From positions 1-10,303 of the forward strand of contig RBNI01007444.1 of the NCBI GenBank assembly GCA_003990745.1: DNA of 10,303 bases, written 5' to 3'. The stretch comes from Jimgerdemannia flammicorona. Taxonomy: Eukaryota; Mucoromycota; Endogonomycetes; Endogonales; Endogonaceae. How positions within the stretch are numbered: position 1 is the stretch's first letter; each line of letters opens with the position of its first letter. A program made the translations under genes and the position numbers. Positions 1-7,163 of the stretch are shown here, piece after piece. The notes beneath the pieces were generated by a model. That model was not told the DNA's origin, did not search any database, and saw only the letters and a list, made by a program, of their open reading frames with translations.

Positions 1-116
1 GGGGGACCCCCTAGGGGAATCAGATAGGGGTAGGGATGGGCACAGTGTATTATATAGAGGGTAGACAGGTCTATTAATAAAGAAAGAAGTCTGAGTGACT
101 ATAAAAAAAAAAAAAA
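1..116 (+). mobile_element. 3' end of a polyadenylated retroelement transcript (LTR-like remnant)
   Basis: The stretch reads like the end of an RNA polymerase II transcript copied back into DNA. A TATA-like box (TATATAG, 51-57) is followed by AATAAA at 76-81, and 21 bases after that signal an uninterrupted run of 14 A begins (103-116). A TATA box and a poly(A) signal about 20 bases apart are usual in the U3-R part of a compact LTR, so I infer the 3' end of an LTR-retrotransposon RNA retrotransposed by a LINE. The sequence opens with GGGGGACCCCC, a short perfect inverted repeat. The left end lies outside the window, so neither a target duplication nor an internal domain can be checked. A SINE or a processed gene transcript is also possible. 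Confidence 0.4.
76..81 (+). promoter_or_regulatory. Poly(A) signal AATAAA
   Basis: This is a perfect AATAAA hexamer, with the A14 tract starting 21 bases after its last base. That is the normal cleavage distance, and it supports reading 103-116 as a copied poly(A) tail rather than a random A run. Confidence 0.5.
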
Positions 117-180
117 GAGTGTTGTTTTTATGTTTTTTAGTTGGCTTGGTTGATTTTTACTCATATTTCTCTGTTTCAGT

Positions 181-408
181 TATTTGTCAGAGAATCCAGC
201 TTATCCTTATATAGATATACTAGATTGGTAGTGGCAAAATCAGTCAGTATATTCTAATCTTTCACAAATGGCTCATAATTATCTTGCTATTTCAGTAACA
301 TCTGTTCTATCTGAACATATTTTTTCTATTGCTGGTGAGCTGATGACTGAACATCAAAACAGCTTGTGTGTGAATATAATTCATACATGTATGTGTTTGG
401 ATTCTTAG
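181..408 (+). pseudogene. hAT transposase, C-terminal dimerisation domain (decayed)
   Basis: Reading from 181 gives YLSENPAYPYIDILDW, a stop, then WQNQSVYSNLSQMAHNYLAI, SVTSVLSEHIFSIAGELMTE and HQNSLCVNIIHTCMCLDS, followed by two TAG stops (406-411). This is the C-terminal dimerisation block of hAT transposases: a WW pair, a leucine-rich MA.[DN]YLAI segment, TS...E..FS.AG, then a basic/SL segment. The conserved arginine after the second E (usually ER.FS) reads histidine, which one CGN-to-CAN transition would explain. The in-frame TAG at 229-231 sits beside the tryptophans and is what TGG-to-TAG mutation would give. A pyrimidine-rich tract ending TTTCAG at 174-179 could be a 3' splice site, so 117-179 may be intron. 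The catalytic domain and N-terminal zinc finger are absent here. The gene is dead. Confidence 0.8.
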
Positions 409-411
409 TAG

Positions 412-597
412 TCTTCAGATATTTTTCACTTCTAATTGCTCTGAATATTATCTAAATATTATCTGAATCATTTTTTCAGAGCAGAGTTCAGAGGGTTGGG
501 TTCAGGAATGGGTTCAGGGGTTGGGTTCAGGGTTGGGTTCAGGGGTCAGATTTAGGTTTGGATTAAGGGTAATAACAGGTTGAGTGATTTATATTTC
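412..597 (+). repeat. G-rich decayed GGGTT-type repeat tract downstream of the hAT transposase
   Basis: From 412 to 483 the DNA is AT-rich, with an 8-bp inverted repeat (GCTCTGAA at 438-445, TTCAGAGC at 475-482) and a duplicated AATATTATCT. From about 484 to 560 it becomes short irregular units alternating GGGTTCAG and GGGTTG. The pattern is what a (GGGTTCG)n array would become if each CG turned into CA or TG. Runs of three or four G recur every 6-9 bases, so the tract could form a G-quadruplex. It is not canonical telomere repeat. I infer subterminal hAT sequence. No coding potential is seen. Confidence 0.5.
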
Positions 598-827
598 CAG
601 GTTGGGTTAAAGATGGGTTATGTTTAATTCCAGGTCAGATTAAAGATGGGTAATGTATCTTTCTGGATCAGGTTAAAGATGGGTGATATATAATTGAGTT
701 GGGTTAAAGATGGGTGATGTATAATTCAGACTCAGGTTTAAGATAGGTAACATATAATTCTGAGTCTAGTTAAAGATAGGTTATATATAATTCCAAGTTG
801 GGTTAAAGATGGGTGATGTCTAATTCT
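598..827 (+). repeat. Seven tandem copies of a 33-bp unit
   Basis: Seven head-to-tail units begin at 598, 631, 665, 696, 729, 762 and 795 and are 31-34 bp long. The shared core is GGGTTAAAGATGGGTGATGT followed by ATAATTC and a short GAGT spacer. Units differ mostly by G/A and C/T changes (for example GTTGGG, GTCAGA, CTCAGG, GTCTAG), as expected if the ancestral unit held several CpG sites. The array lies between the transposase gene and the candidate hAT end, which suggests subterminal repeats that could once have bound transposase. This role is inferred from position only. Confidence 0.75.
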
Positions 828-863
828 GAGTTGGCTGTTTTACAGATTGGGTTTTGGGTTAAT

Positions 864-886
864 CAGGTCAGGGTTGTGGAGCACTA
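864..886 (+). repeat. Candidate 3' terminal inverted repeat of the hAT element
   Basis: The + strand ends ...GGGTTGTGGAGCACTA at 886. Read inward from the end this is TAGTGCTCCACAACCCTGACC, which starts with a YARNG-type hAT terminus. The next base (887) is the first position that resembles LINE-A. The partner repeat would be left of the window, so this rests on the terminal bases, the repeat context and the junction with LINE-A. Confidence 0.35.
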
Positions 887-1573
887 TATCAACCTCTCTA
901 TATCAGAAGTATAATCCCACACTCTACCAGCCACTGCTCCCATTATCTCCTTGGTAACAGGGAATTATATACTGAGAAGTAGATCTCCAGATAATTAACC
1001 ACCTCCTCTGCTTGGATAACTGTTCTATTTATATCCCTACTCACTATTTCTCTACTGAATACTAGAGTCTCACACTTGTACTAGTTAAGCTTTGGGTCTG
1101 AGAATTCTTCATATTATTCTACTGCTCTCTTCAGTGCTATCACATCTACTATAGAGCCCAGTCCAATGACCATATTATCAGCAAAAGGCCCCCACACCTT
1201 CCAATTCATTCCAAGAATATTCAACCCCCACTCCTTATACCTAATCCTATTTAACAGAGGCTCTATAGAGAGAGCATAAAGGCTTGGTAATAGTGGTTTC
1301 CTCTGTGCCACCCTTCTACCCAGAGGGAATGAAACCCCCCTGTGCTCATTCACAAGAATAGCCACTCTACTCTCCTCCAACAAACTGACCAAGGACTATC
1401 AAAACTCTGAAAGAACCCCAATATACTTTAACACCTCCTCCAGTCACACTTTTCTGACTGTGTAATAAGCCTTCTACTGATCCAGAAATACTAGTTGACA
1501 TCCACCCCTGTAGCCTGAGCTTTCTCAATAATGCCATACACCTATGCTGTCCTATCTCTAATTAAACTGCCAC
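887..1573 (-). pseudogene. LINE-A, 3' fragment: reverse transcriptase palm/thumb (split gene, first half)
   Basis: Read on the minus strand from 1573 downward this is the middle of a LINE reverse transcriptase. Residues VYGIIEKAQATGVD come first, then motif A LVFLDQ, a stop, KAYYTV, then LLEESRVAILVNEHRGVSFP, PLLPSLYALSIEPLLNRIR (motif B region) and PFADNMVIGLGS (motif C). The motif C dyad, normally FADD, reads FADN. The longest open block is 1392-1114; a frameshift lies between about 1540 and 1482. Compared with LINE-B it carries transversions as well as transitions (motif A E to stop, D to Y), so it looks older. It is cut at 886/887 by the hAT terminus and at 1573/1574 by LINE-B, and it continues at 7427. 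No 3' UTR or tail of this copy is present. Confidence 0.8.
1558..1573. repeat. Target-site duplication of LINE-B, left copy
   Basis: CTAATTAAACTGCCAC directly abuts the LINE-B poly(T). It matches CTAATCAAACAGCCAC at 7427-7442 in 14 of 16 positions, and both copies belong to the same point of the LINE-A reverse-transcriptase gene. Confidence 0.8.
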
Positions 1574-1600
1574 TTTTTTTTTTTTTTTTTTTTTTTTTTT
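1574..1600 (-). repeat. LINE-B poly(A) tail (27 T on the + strand)
   Basis: Twenty-seven uninterrupted T mark the 3' end of LINE-B. The flank on the left is the target duplication and on the right the LINE 3' UTR. The tract is clean although the body is badly mutated. Confidence 0.85.
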
Positions 1601-2040
1601 ATAGTTACTTGAACTTTGCCATTTATACCTATCTATCACATATATGTAATTACAATATCCCCTCACCCTACTCAATATCCCTAGAGAACCCCCCTACAAT
1701 ACTCTCATGCTTAAAAACCACCTTATCACCCTCTACACCAACCTTCCCCTCACTCTGTCTAGAGATTTTCTCTACTAAATTGTACCATCAACCTCTCTGC
1801 TGACCCCATCTCAGCCACCATCCCATCAAGATGTCCTCCATCAACCCTTCCCACCTTGTCAACTACTCCCCCAAACTCAAATGCTTTCCTTCTTCAAATA
1901 CAAAAAGCCAGTGACCAGTTGGTCCTAACTATACTACTAATACCCAACTCAAGTCAGTCACTCTCTCCCCACCCCCCCCCACCAATCTACATATCTCTCA
2001 GATCTTCCCATTGTCTCCACTCACCATCCCCCCTGTGCAC
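1601..2040 (-). other. LINE-B 3' UTR and extreme end of ORF2
   Basis: This stretch has no protein motif that I recognise. Its start (ATAGTTACTTGAACTTTGCC) resembles the start of LINE-C after its poly(T) (ATGATCACTTGGATTTCACT), and patchy similarity continues through both 3' regions, so it is shared family sequence. A run of nine C lies at about 1972-1980. The exact ORF2 stop cannot be set because of stops in all frames. Confidence 0.55.
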
Positions 2041-2092
2041 AACACACAACCTATATATTCCCACCCACTAACCAAAAGTCTCCAAGTATCTC

Positions 2093-2190
2093 ACACTCCC
2101 CTAGTAAATGTTCTAGCATCTATACAAACTCCCCTTCCTGTCCTATATTATAACACTCCTCACAATCAAAGTTCCCTCCCTTCACAAGGT
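2093..2190 (-). other. C-terminal zinc-binding motif of LINE-B ORF2 (C-x2-C-x14-H-x4-C)
   Basis: The minus-strand frame reads NFDCEECYNIGQEGEFV, a TAG stop, then MLEHLLGECEILGDFW. The ligands are Cys codons starting at 2164 and 2155, His at 2110 and Cys at 2095. This spacing and the EH..GEC...FW context match the zinc-binding module found after the reverse transcriptase in many L1/Tx1-like and plant LINE ORF2 proteins. The same residues recur in LINE-C. The motif supports an ORF2 ending in a zinc module rather than RNase H. Confidence 0.7.
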
Positions 2191-2199
2191 ATCCTGAGC

Positions 2200-2764
2200 A
2201 AAAGTTGGGCATAATATTCCTCTGCAGCATTTGCCACCAACCCACCCAGTACTTGGGTGGCAACCATTACCTTATCTCTGCACTCCAGATCCAGACTCTA
2301 TTCCAGTCCTACTCTTCAATTCACACCACCTGCCAGCTGTAAGGCCATACATCCAGTCCCATCCCTCCCTGACACTCACCCCATCACCAATATCAAAGTT
2401 TATGAGGGGGGTGCCCCCCAGCAACACTTAATCCCATCTCCACATAGCTGGGCTCCATGATGCCTCTCCCTTATCTCTCTGCTAGAAAATTCCAATGTGG
2501 TGAGCCCCATCCACCACCCACTACCAGAAGTCCTTATATCTCATACACTCTCTATTTGGAAGCCCAACTAAGGATAGCAAATCACCAGTAACTCCTCTTG
2601 ATGAGCACTATATCTCCCAGACCTTCTTCATCAGGGAAACCCAACTACCACCCCTCAGCTCCACTGCTCTCTATGGCCACTATGCTCACCGACTATGCAG
2701 CCTCTTCAGGAAGTCAACCAGTCCCAGGCCTCCTCTAGTCACTAGCAATAATAAGATTTCCCAG
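2200..2764 (-). other. LINE-B ORF2 connecting region between thumb and zinc motif
   Basis: No named domain is recognisable. Blocks of nucleotide similarity to LINE-C (for example CCAGATCCAGACTCTATTCC at 2285-2304 against GGCCAGATGCTATTCCAGTC near 9379) show that the stretch is family sequence. All frames contain stops. I looked for RNase H motifs here and found none. Confidence 0.45.
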
Positions 2765-3963
2765 CTAATCTGACTCCTCTACCTGGCTCAGATCTAACCC
2801 TTTGCCAGCTTCAATAGCCTCTTCACCACCCAGGCTGGAAAGTCCAGATAATACCACAAATACTACAACTTTGGTAGCCAGTAGACATTCAGAATTGCAA
2901 TGCACCCTGCCAAAGACAGGTGGTGGCCTCCCCAATCTCTCAGGACCTCCCACCAGATAGCCATTCATTCCTCTCACCAAACACATGGCAGGACTGACCC
3001 ATACACCAAGAGATAGATGCCTAGGTATCTCACAGTATCTCTAGTAGGGACAATTGTTCCAATGATATCCCCTCCAACCAGGCCATTACCTAACACCATC
3101 ATGTCATATTTGTGCTAGTTAAGCTTAGCCCTGGAGTATATCTCATACTACTCCACTATTTCCCAGAGTTCCTCAACATCAGTAATCAACCCCAGACTAA
3201 TAAAAATATCATCAGCAAAGGCACCAATCTTCTACACAATGCCAAATATAGAGAGCCCTACTATCTTCTACTGAATTCTATCCAATAATAGCTCTAAGGA
3301 CAGTATACAAAATCAGAGACAGGGGGTCCTCTTGGAGAGCACCCCTCCCCAGAGGGAAGGGCACCCCTCTATGCCCATTACACATGAGCACTGATCTACA
3401 CCCTTCCAGTAGGCTGATCATTGCTACTTAAAACTGCTGAGGGATACTAATCCTATCAAGAATCTTTGCTAGCCAGACTTGTCACACATAGTCATAAGCT
3501 TTCTCCTGATCCAAGAAGACCAGTCTCCCATCCAGTCTACAGGCCCAAGTCTCTTCAATAATGCTATGTACCCAGGCTATGCCATCCCTAATGATCTGGT
3601 CCCCTACAAACCCTCACTGCTCCTCACCTAAAATTTGTTGGGCCATCTACTGCAACCTCACCACCACTACCTTAGTGACCAACTTCCTGTCTATGTCCAG
3701 AAACATCAATTCTTCCAGTCTTCCCTTCTACCCTTGTCCTTATAAAGTAGTGCCACCAGCTCCAGATCTTGCTCTCCCACCCACCTCTCTGACTGTAGTA
3801 TCAAATCACATATCACTATCATCTCTCCCAGCACCCCAGGTACTCTTAGCATCTTCTTCCAAAAGTCCCAGGGCAGACCATCCTCTCCAGACACTGTACC
3901 TAGCATAGTTGTAACAAGAACCTGGCAAATCTCCTCCTGAACCAGTATCACTAAACTGTCCAA
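2765..3963 (-). pseudogene. Reverse transcriptase domain of LINE-B ORF2
   Basis: Reading downward from 3963: GEDGLPWDFWKKML (N-terminal block), LVALLYKDKGRREDWKN (about 3750-3706), AWVHSIIEE, motif A LVFLDQEKAYDYV (3523 to about 3482) followed by TGA where the family has arginine, LLEGCRSVLMCNGHRGVPFP, LGRGALQEDPLSLILYTV (motif B region), motif C GAFADDIFISLGLITDVEEL (from about 3225), GTIVPTRDTVRYLGIYL (motif D/E), and a thumb with an open block at 2986-2765. The FADD dyad and the motif A aspartate are still encoded. The pieces lie in two frames: 3963-3706 and motif C share one, motif A, motif B and the thumb block use another. Confidence in the domain is high; it cannot make one protein. 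Confidence 0.85.
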
Positions 3964-4620
3964 CCTATCTACTTATAGTGGGTGCCAATACTCCAAATGG
4001 TGGCAGCCATTGCCCCACCCTCCTCCTCACTCTACAAACTGCTCTACCTCTCTCTGAGTAATCCCAAATATCCTGCAAACAATGCACCAGTAGCCCATCT
4101 GAATTCAGTACCCCCTCTCACCTCTGCCTCACCCTCCTCATCTGCAGGATCCTTGAATGGTGTTTAGATGGCCTCTCCCCCTCCTCAAGCCTCTGCCAGT
4201 TAATCAGACAGCCAAACTCTATACTCATATCTCCTCTTCTTCTCTCAATACCTGTAAAAACTTAGTGACCTCTATCTTTACTTGGCATAACTACCAGTCC
4301 TCCACCCCCTCTAGGGCCAAAAGGTCAGCCTACTTCTCCAAAAGTTGAGCCAGTCTAGTAGAATCCCAGTTCACCCTCCCTCTCTGCTGTCTGCCTGCCA
4401 CCTTGGCCACCTCCCTTTAATAAACCCTAGCAGCCTCCTTCAATCTTGCCCACTGAACACCAATTGGAACACTCTCTTGTACCCAACCCTCTACCCTCTA
4501 CTTAATGTCCTCTGCCTACTTGTCCCACCACACCTTCTCAGCCAACAAAGAGGAATTTAGGCATCAATATCCTGGCCCATCCCCACTCCCCCCAAAATGT
4601 CTCTGTCCTGACAGCCCCCA
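3964..4620 (-). other. LINE-B ORF2 linker between endonuclease and reverse transcriptase
   Basis: This stretch has no recognisable motif and scattered stops on the coding strand. Such linkers are poorly conserved among LINEs. Several open frames on the + strand are antisense shadows of C/T-rich DNA. Confidence 0.5.
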
Positions 4621-5301
4621 ATAATCAGACTATGGGCACTACTCAGCCTCTAGTAACTTCCAAACATCCAGCCCCCAGCAATCTGCTGCTAGCACTCAGT
4701 CAATCCTTGTCTCCAGGCCATTCACCCAGTGCATATACACTTATCTATCTTCCCAGAATTCCCTTCCAGCATCTATCAGGGAGCTCAGCCTTTCCACATC
4801 CTCTTATACCAGCAGACCACTGCTCCTTCTCTCAGTACCCCTCCCACTATCAGTCCTATCTGCCCATATAACCTGGACCATGTTAAAGTCCCCACTGAGA
4901 ATATCCACTCCAGCCTCTATAAGGACTCCACTTTCCCAAAGACCTTCCACCCACTCCACCCACTCACCCCACACAGCAGAGCAGTAACAAGAACTCACAG
5001 TAACTAGCTCCCAACTACATCAACACCACTCACCTCATACCAACTGATCCACCCAGCTCTCAAAATCCTGTATCTCCCCTTTGCCTCTCTGAACCAAGAT
5101 TCCAACCTTGCTCTTCTATACTGCCATGTCTCTCCATTCTCTTATCTACTCCAGTCTATCTAAGTCATCCTCACATCTGACATCCTGCAACAGAAAGAGT
5201 TCAGCCTCCAATCCCTTCATTCATGTAAAAATGTTCCATCTTCATACTGATCCCTGCAGTCCATTCACATTTATTGAAAAAATGTTCATTGTACTATTCA
5301 T
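4621..5301 (-). pseudogene. APE-type endonuclease domain of LINE-B ORF2
   Basis: One frame runs from the ATG at 5301 to the SDY codons at 4629-4621. It carries FSINVNGLQGSV (metal-binding N), LEAELFLLQDVRCEDD (LLQE in the family, here D), ELVTVSSCYCS, VDILSGDFNMVQ (catalytic GDFN), DRTDSGRGTE, VERLSSLIDAGRE, WVNGLETRID then TGA, and SDYWGL where active enzymes have SDH. The domain would nick target DNA to prime reverse transcription. I count eleven in-frame stops (five TGA, four TAG, two TAA) and no frameshift, so decay was by substitution. TGA replacing arginine after RID and H-to-Y in SDH are both C-to-T type changes on the sense strand. Confidence 0.85.
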
Positions 5302-5332
5302 AAGAATTAATATTAAGCATCATATTCATCCT

Positions 5333-7163
5333 CTACAAATCCACATTCATCTCCTCCTGTGCTAAGTCCAAGTTGCATTCTGCTGCCAATTTCTCCACTT
5401 CAGCCTTCTTTGCCTCCAATCCAACCAGAAGTTCAGCCATCTCCCCATTCTCCTTCTTCTTGAAGTTCTCATGATACTCCAGGCAGACCTCCTGCCACAG
5501 CTGCAATCCATAATGCTCTGTCCAATAGAAGAGCCCTCTCACCAGCAACTATCACCAATTTGGCCTCTCTTTCCTTATCAACCTCATACCCTTTCTCCTT
5601 TAGGAAAATTGCAAGCACCTCCATCTTCAGCACCTCCACCACTCTATCACCATGCAGGATCTGGGCCCAATGCTCATCACTTATTACTCTCAGGTCTACT
5701 TTGCCCAACTCTTCAACTATAAAGTTGTTTATCATCCTGCTCACTCAGAGAAGGTTTCCCACTTCCTTCCCCCCAGGAGTCACTGGCCTACCTGCATCCA
5801 GCATTGAGATATCTATCTCTATACTTGCAGTCTCATCCCACTCTCCCTCCAGAACATCCACTAGTTCATCCTCACCAACTGCCATCACTTGTCTCCCTTT
5901 TGCCACCTCAGAGACTCCAAAGTGCACTTGCTGGACACCACATTGGTACATCCTCCACCACTCAGCCCCTTGCAGCTGGACCCTGCCTGACGAGAGGGGG
6001 GGTTTCCTCTCTGACTACAAATATACCATCTGCATATGTATTACTACTCACTATCTTCCCAACCTGATTCAGACCCTTCTCTATATTCCCTCCTCCTGTT
6101 CTTGCCCAGGCACTCACTTTAGTACCCCCAGACTCCTCAATACCACTAGTATCCTTTTTGCCCTTTCTTCTAAGCTTGCCAACAACTCCCTCTGCCTCTT
6201 ACATCCTTGAGAATGCTCCCACAGTCTCTTCTAAATGCAGACACACTTCCCATCTACAATCTCCAAATGTGTCTACTCCACATACTTCTTCCAAGCCTTT
6301 GTCCTCTGCTCTACCACTCCACTCATCTCCTCTAATGCCTCTAACAAATCCTCCTCCTCCTCCTCACTCTCCTGCACTCTTGTTACCTTACACACAAAGG
6401 CTCCCCCACATCATCACCAATGGCCAATCATAAGTCTTCCTGATAGCCTCCCTTCCTGCTAGCCAAAGCTAAACATCAACATCCTCTGTCCTAAATGAGA
6501 TTCCTTCCCAACTTGAAAGCCAATATCAACTATCTCTCTATACTCTGCCATGACATCTTCTACTCTTCTCCTTGTCTCCATAGCTATAACCTTAGGCACT
6601 CCTTTCACCAGAAGTTGTACCACCCTGGGGTCTCACCTCAAGCATCACATCATTAGAACATATATCTCCCCAATAGTCAACTCTGTCTTCAGTACAGCTT
6701 CCAAAGGCTCAGCCTTCTCAAAGCCCACCTCTACCCCTTCTAAGTCCCTTAGGAACTTCACTGATGCTGCTCTATCCATCTGCTTTGCAATCAGCCTCAA
6801 GACCATTTCGGCTATCACTATCAAGCCCCAGAAGCACAGTATGACTGCAAACTCCAAGATTAACTTCTTGAGTAATAGTGCCACCACCAGGCCTGTTATA
6901 CCATCAGTCAGATTACTAGGTCTTGTGTCTTTTCTATAGCTTGGTCTATCATCAGTAGTTCTATCTAGATTTTTTTCCAGATTGCCTATCAAACTCCTAT
7001 CAGCAGTTACTCCCTCAGCTACTACACCACTAGCTCTACTACTCTGGCCCCCCAGAAGGACTCCCTCTTGAAGCTGTTGCCCTGCAGTCTTCACTATCTC
7101 CTTGCCCCTTCTCAGCCAACCCTCTAGTCCAGCTTTCTACCAATCTCCCTTCACCTTATTCAT
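5333..7163 (-). pseudogene. LINE-B ORF1: coiled-coil RNA-binding-type protein (decayed)
   Basis: A single minus-strand frame can be followed from the ATG at 7163 (MNKVKGDW, then TAG) to 5469, with local loss at about 6130-6005 where another frame reads better. Open blocks lie at 7094-6645, 5951-5745 and 5744-5469; the stops between them at 6647-6645 and 5747-5745 are TGA. Features: a hydrophobic segment VVALLLKKLILEFAVILCFW to LIVIAEMVLRLIA (about 6893-6786), an acidic run EEEEEDLLEALEE (about 6370-6330), and a Lys/Glu-rich helix EYHENFKKKENGEMAELLVG, LEAKKAEVEKLAAE near the C-terminus. The last part is in another frame (5548-5333), so a frameshift at about 5500 is likely. Position before ORF2 and coiled-coil content fit LINE ORF1. 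I could not confirm a CCHC knuckle or RRM. Confidence 0.65.

Larger units (their letters stand above)
117..886 (+). mobile_element. 3' portion of a hAT-family DNA transposon
   Basis: The segment holds the end of a hAT transposase gene (181-408), a G-rich repeat tract, a 33-bp tandem array, and then a candidate 3' terminus at about 864-886. Read from outside, that terminus begins TAGTGCTCCACAACCCTGACC. Its first five bases fit the YARNG terminal consensus known for hAT elements, and G/C-rich subterminal repeats are common in hATs. LINE-A sequence starts right after it, so the hAT was probably inserted into LINE-A. The left terminus and the 8-bp target duplication lie outside the window, and the left part is interrupted by the polyadenylated insert ending at 116. 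The right end is inferred, not proven. Confidence 0.55.
2041..5301 (-). pseudogene. LINE-B ORF2: endonuclease / reverse transcriptase / zinc motif polyprotein (decayed)
   Basis: The chosen start is the ATG at 5301 (MNSTMNIFSINVNGLQ), 31 nt beyond the TAG that ends the ORF1 coiled-coil frame; an ATG at 5289 is also possible. In order the protein has an APE-type endonuclease (5301-4621), a linker (4620-3964), reverse transcriptase (3963 to about 2960), a connecting region, and a C-x2-C-x14-H-x4-C zinc motif (2164-2093). In living LINEs this protein nicks the target and copies its RNA onto the nicked end. The endonuclease keeps one frame for 681 nt with eleven stops and no indel. The reverse transcriptase needs at least two frame changes (between 3706 and 3523, and between 3361 and 3222). 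At about 1,090 codons the length suits an ORF2 without RNase H. Confidence 0.8.

Noticed and set aside
1..11. GGGGGACCCCC palindrome as a regulatory site
   Set aside because: It is short, at the window edge and without context; it may be part of an LTR-like U3.
438..482. Inverted repeat GCTCTGAA/TTCAGAGC as a hAT terminal repeat
   Set aside because: It has only an 8-bp stem with a 29-base loop, is internal to the element, and does not match the candidate end at 886.
484..600. Telomere-like or interstitial telomeric repeat
   Set aside because: Units are irregular GGGTTCAG/GGGTTG and not TTAGGG or another regular telomere unit; decayed GGGTTCG subterminal repeat fits better.
598..827. CRISPR-like array
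   Set aside because: The units are contiguous tandem repeats without distinct spacers, in a eukaryotic transposon setting.
2041..2764. RNase H domain after the reverse transcriptase
   Set aside because: I looked for its acidic-residue blocks on the coding strand in LINE-B and LINE-C and saw none; the zinc motif occupies the C-terminal end.
3561..3908. 115-codon + strand open frame
   Set aside because: It lies antisense to recognisable reverse-transcriptase motifs and has no motif of its own.
5895..5960. CCHC zinc knuckle in ORF1 (MYQCGVQQVHFG)
   Set aside because: It has one Cys and one His at nearly the right spacing, but the first and last cysteines are absent and the spacing is off by one. 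Not enough to call.
5560..6210. Longest open frame in the window, 216 codons on the + strand
   Set aside because: It is antisense to LINE-B ORF1, whose minus-strand frame has coherent Lys/Glu-rich helices. The + frame is low-complexity Ser/Thr/Pro/Leu, as expected from C/T-rich DNA.
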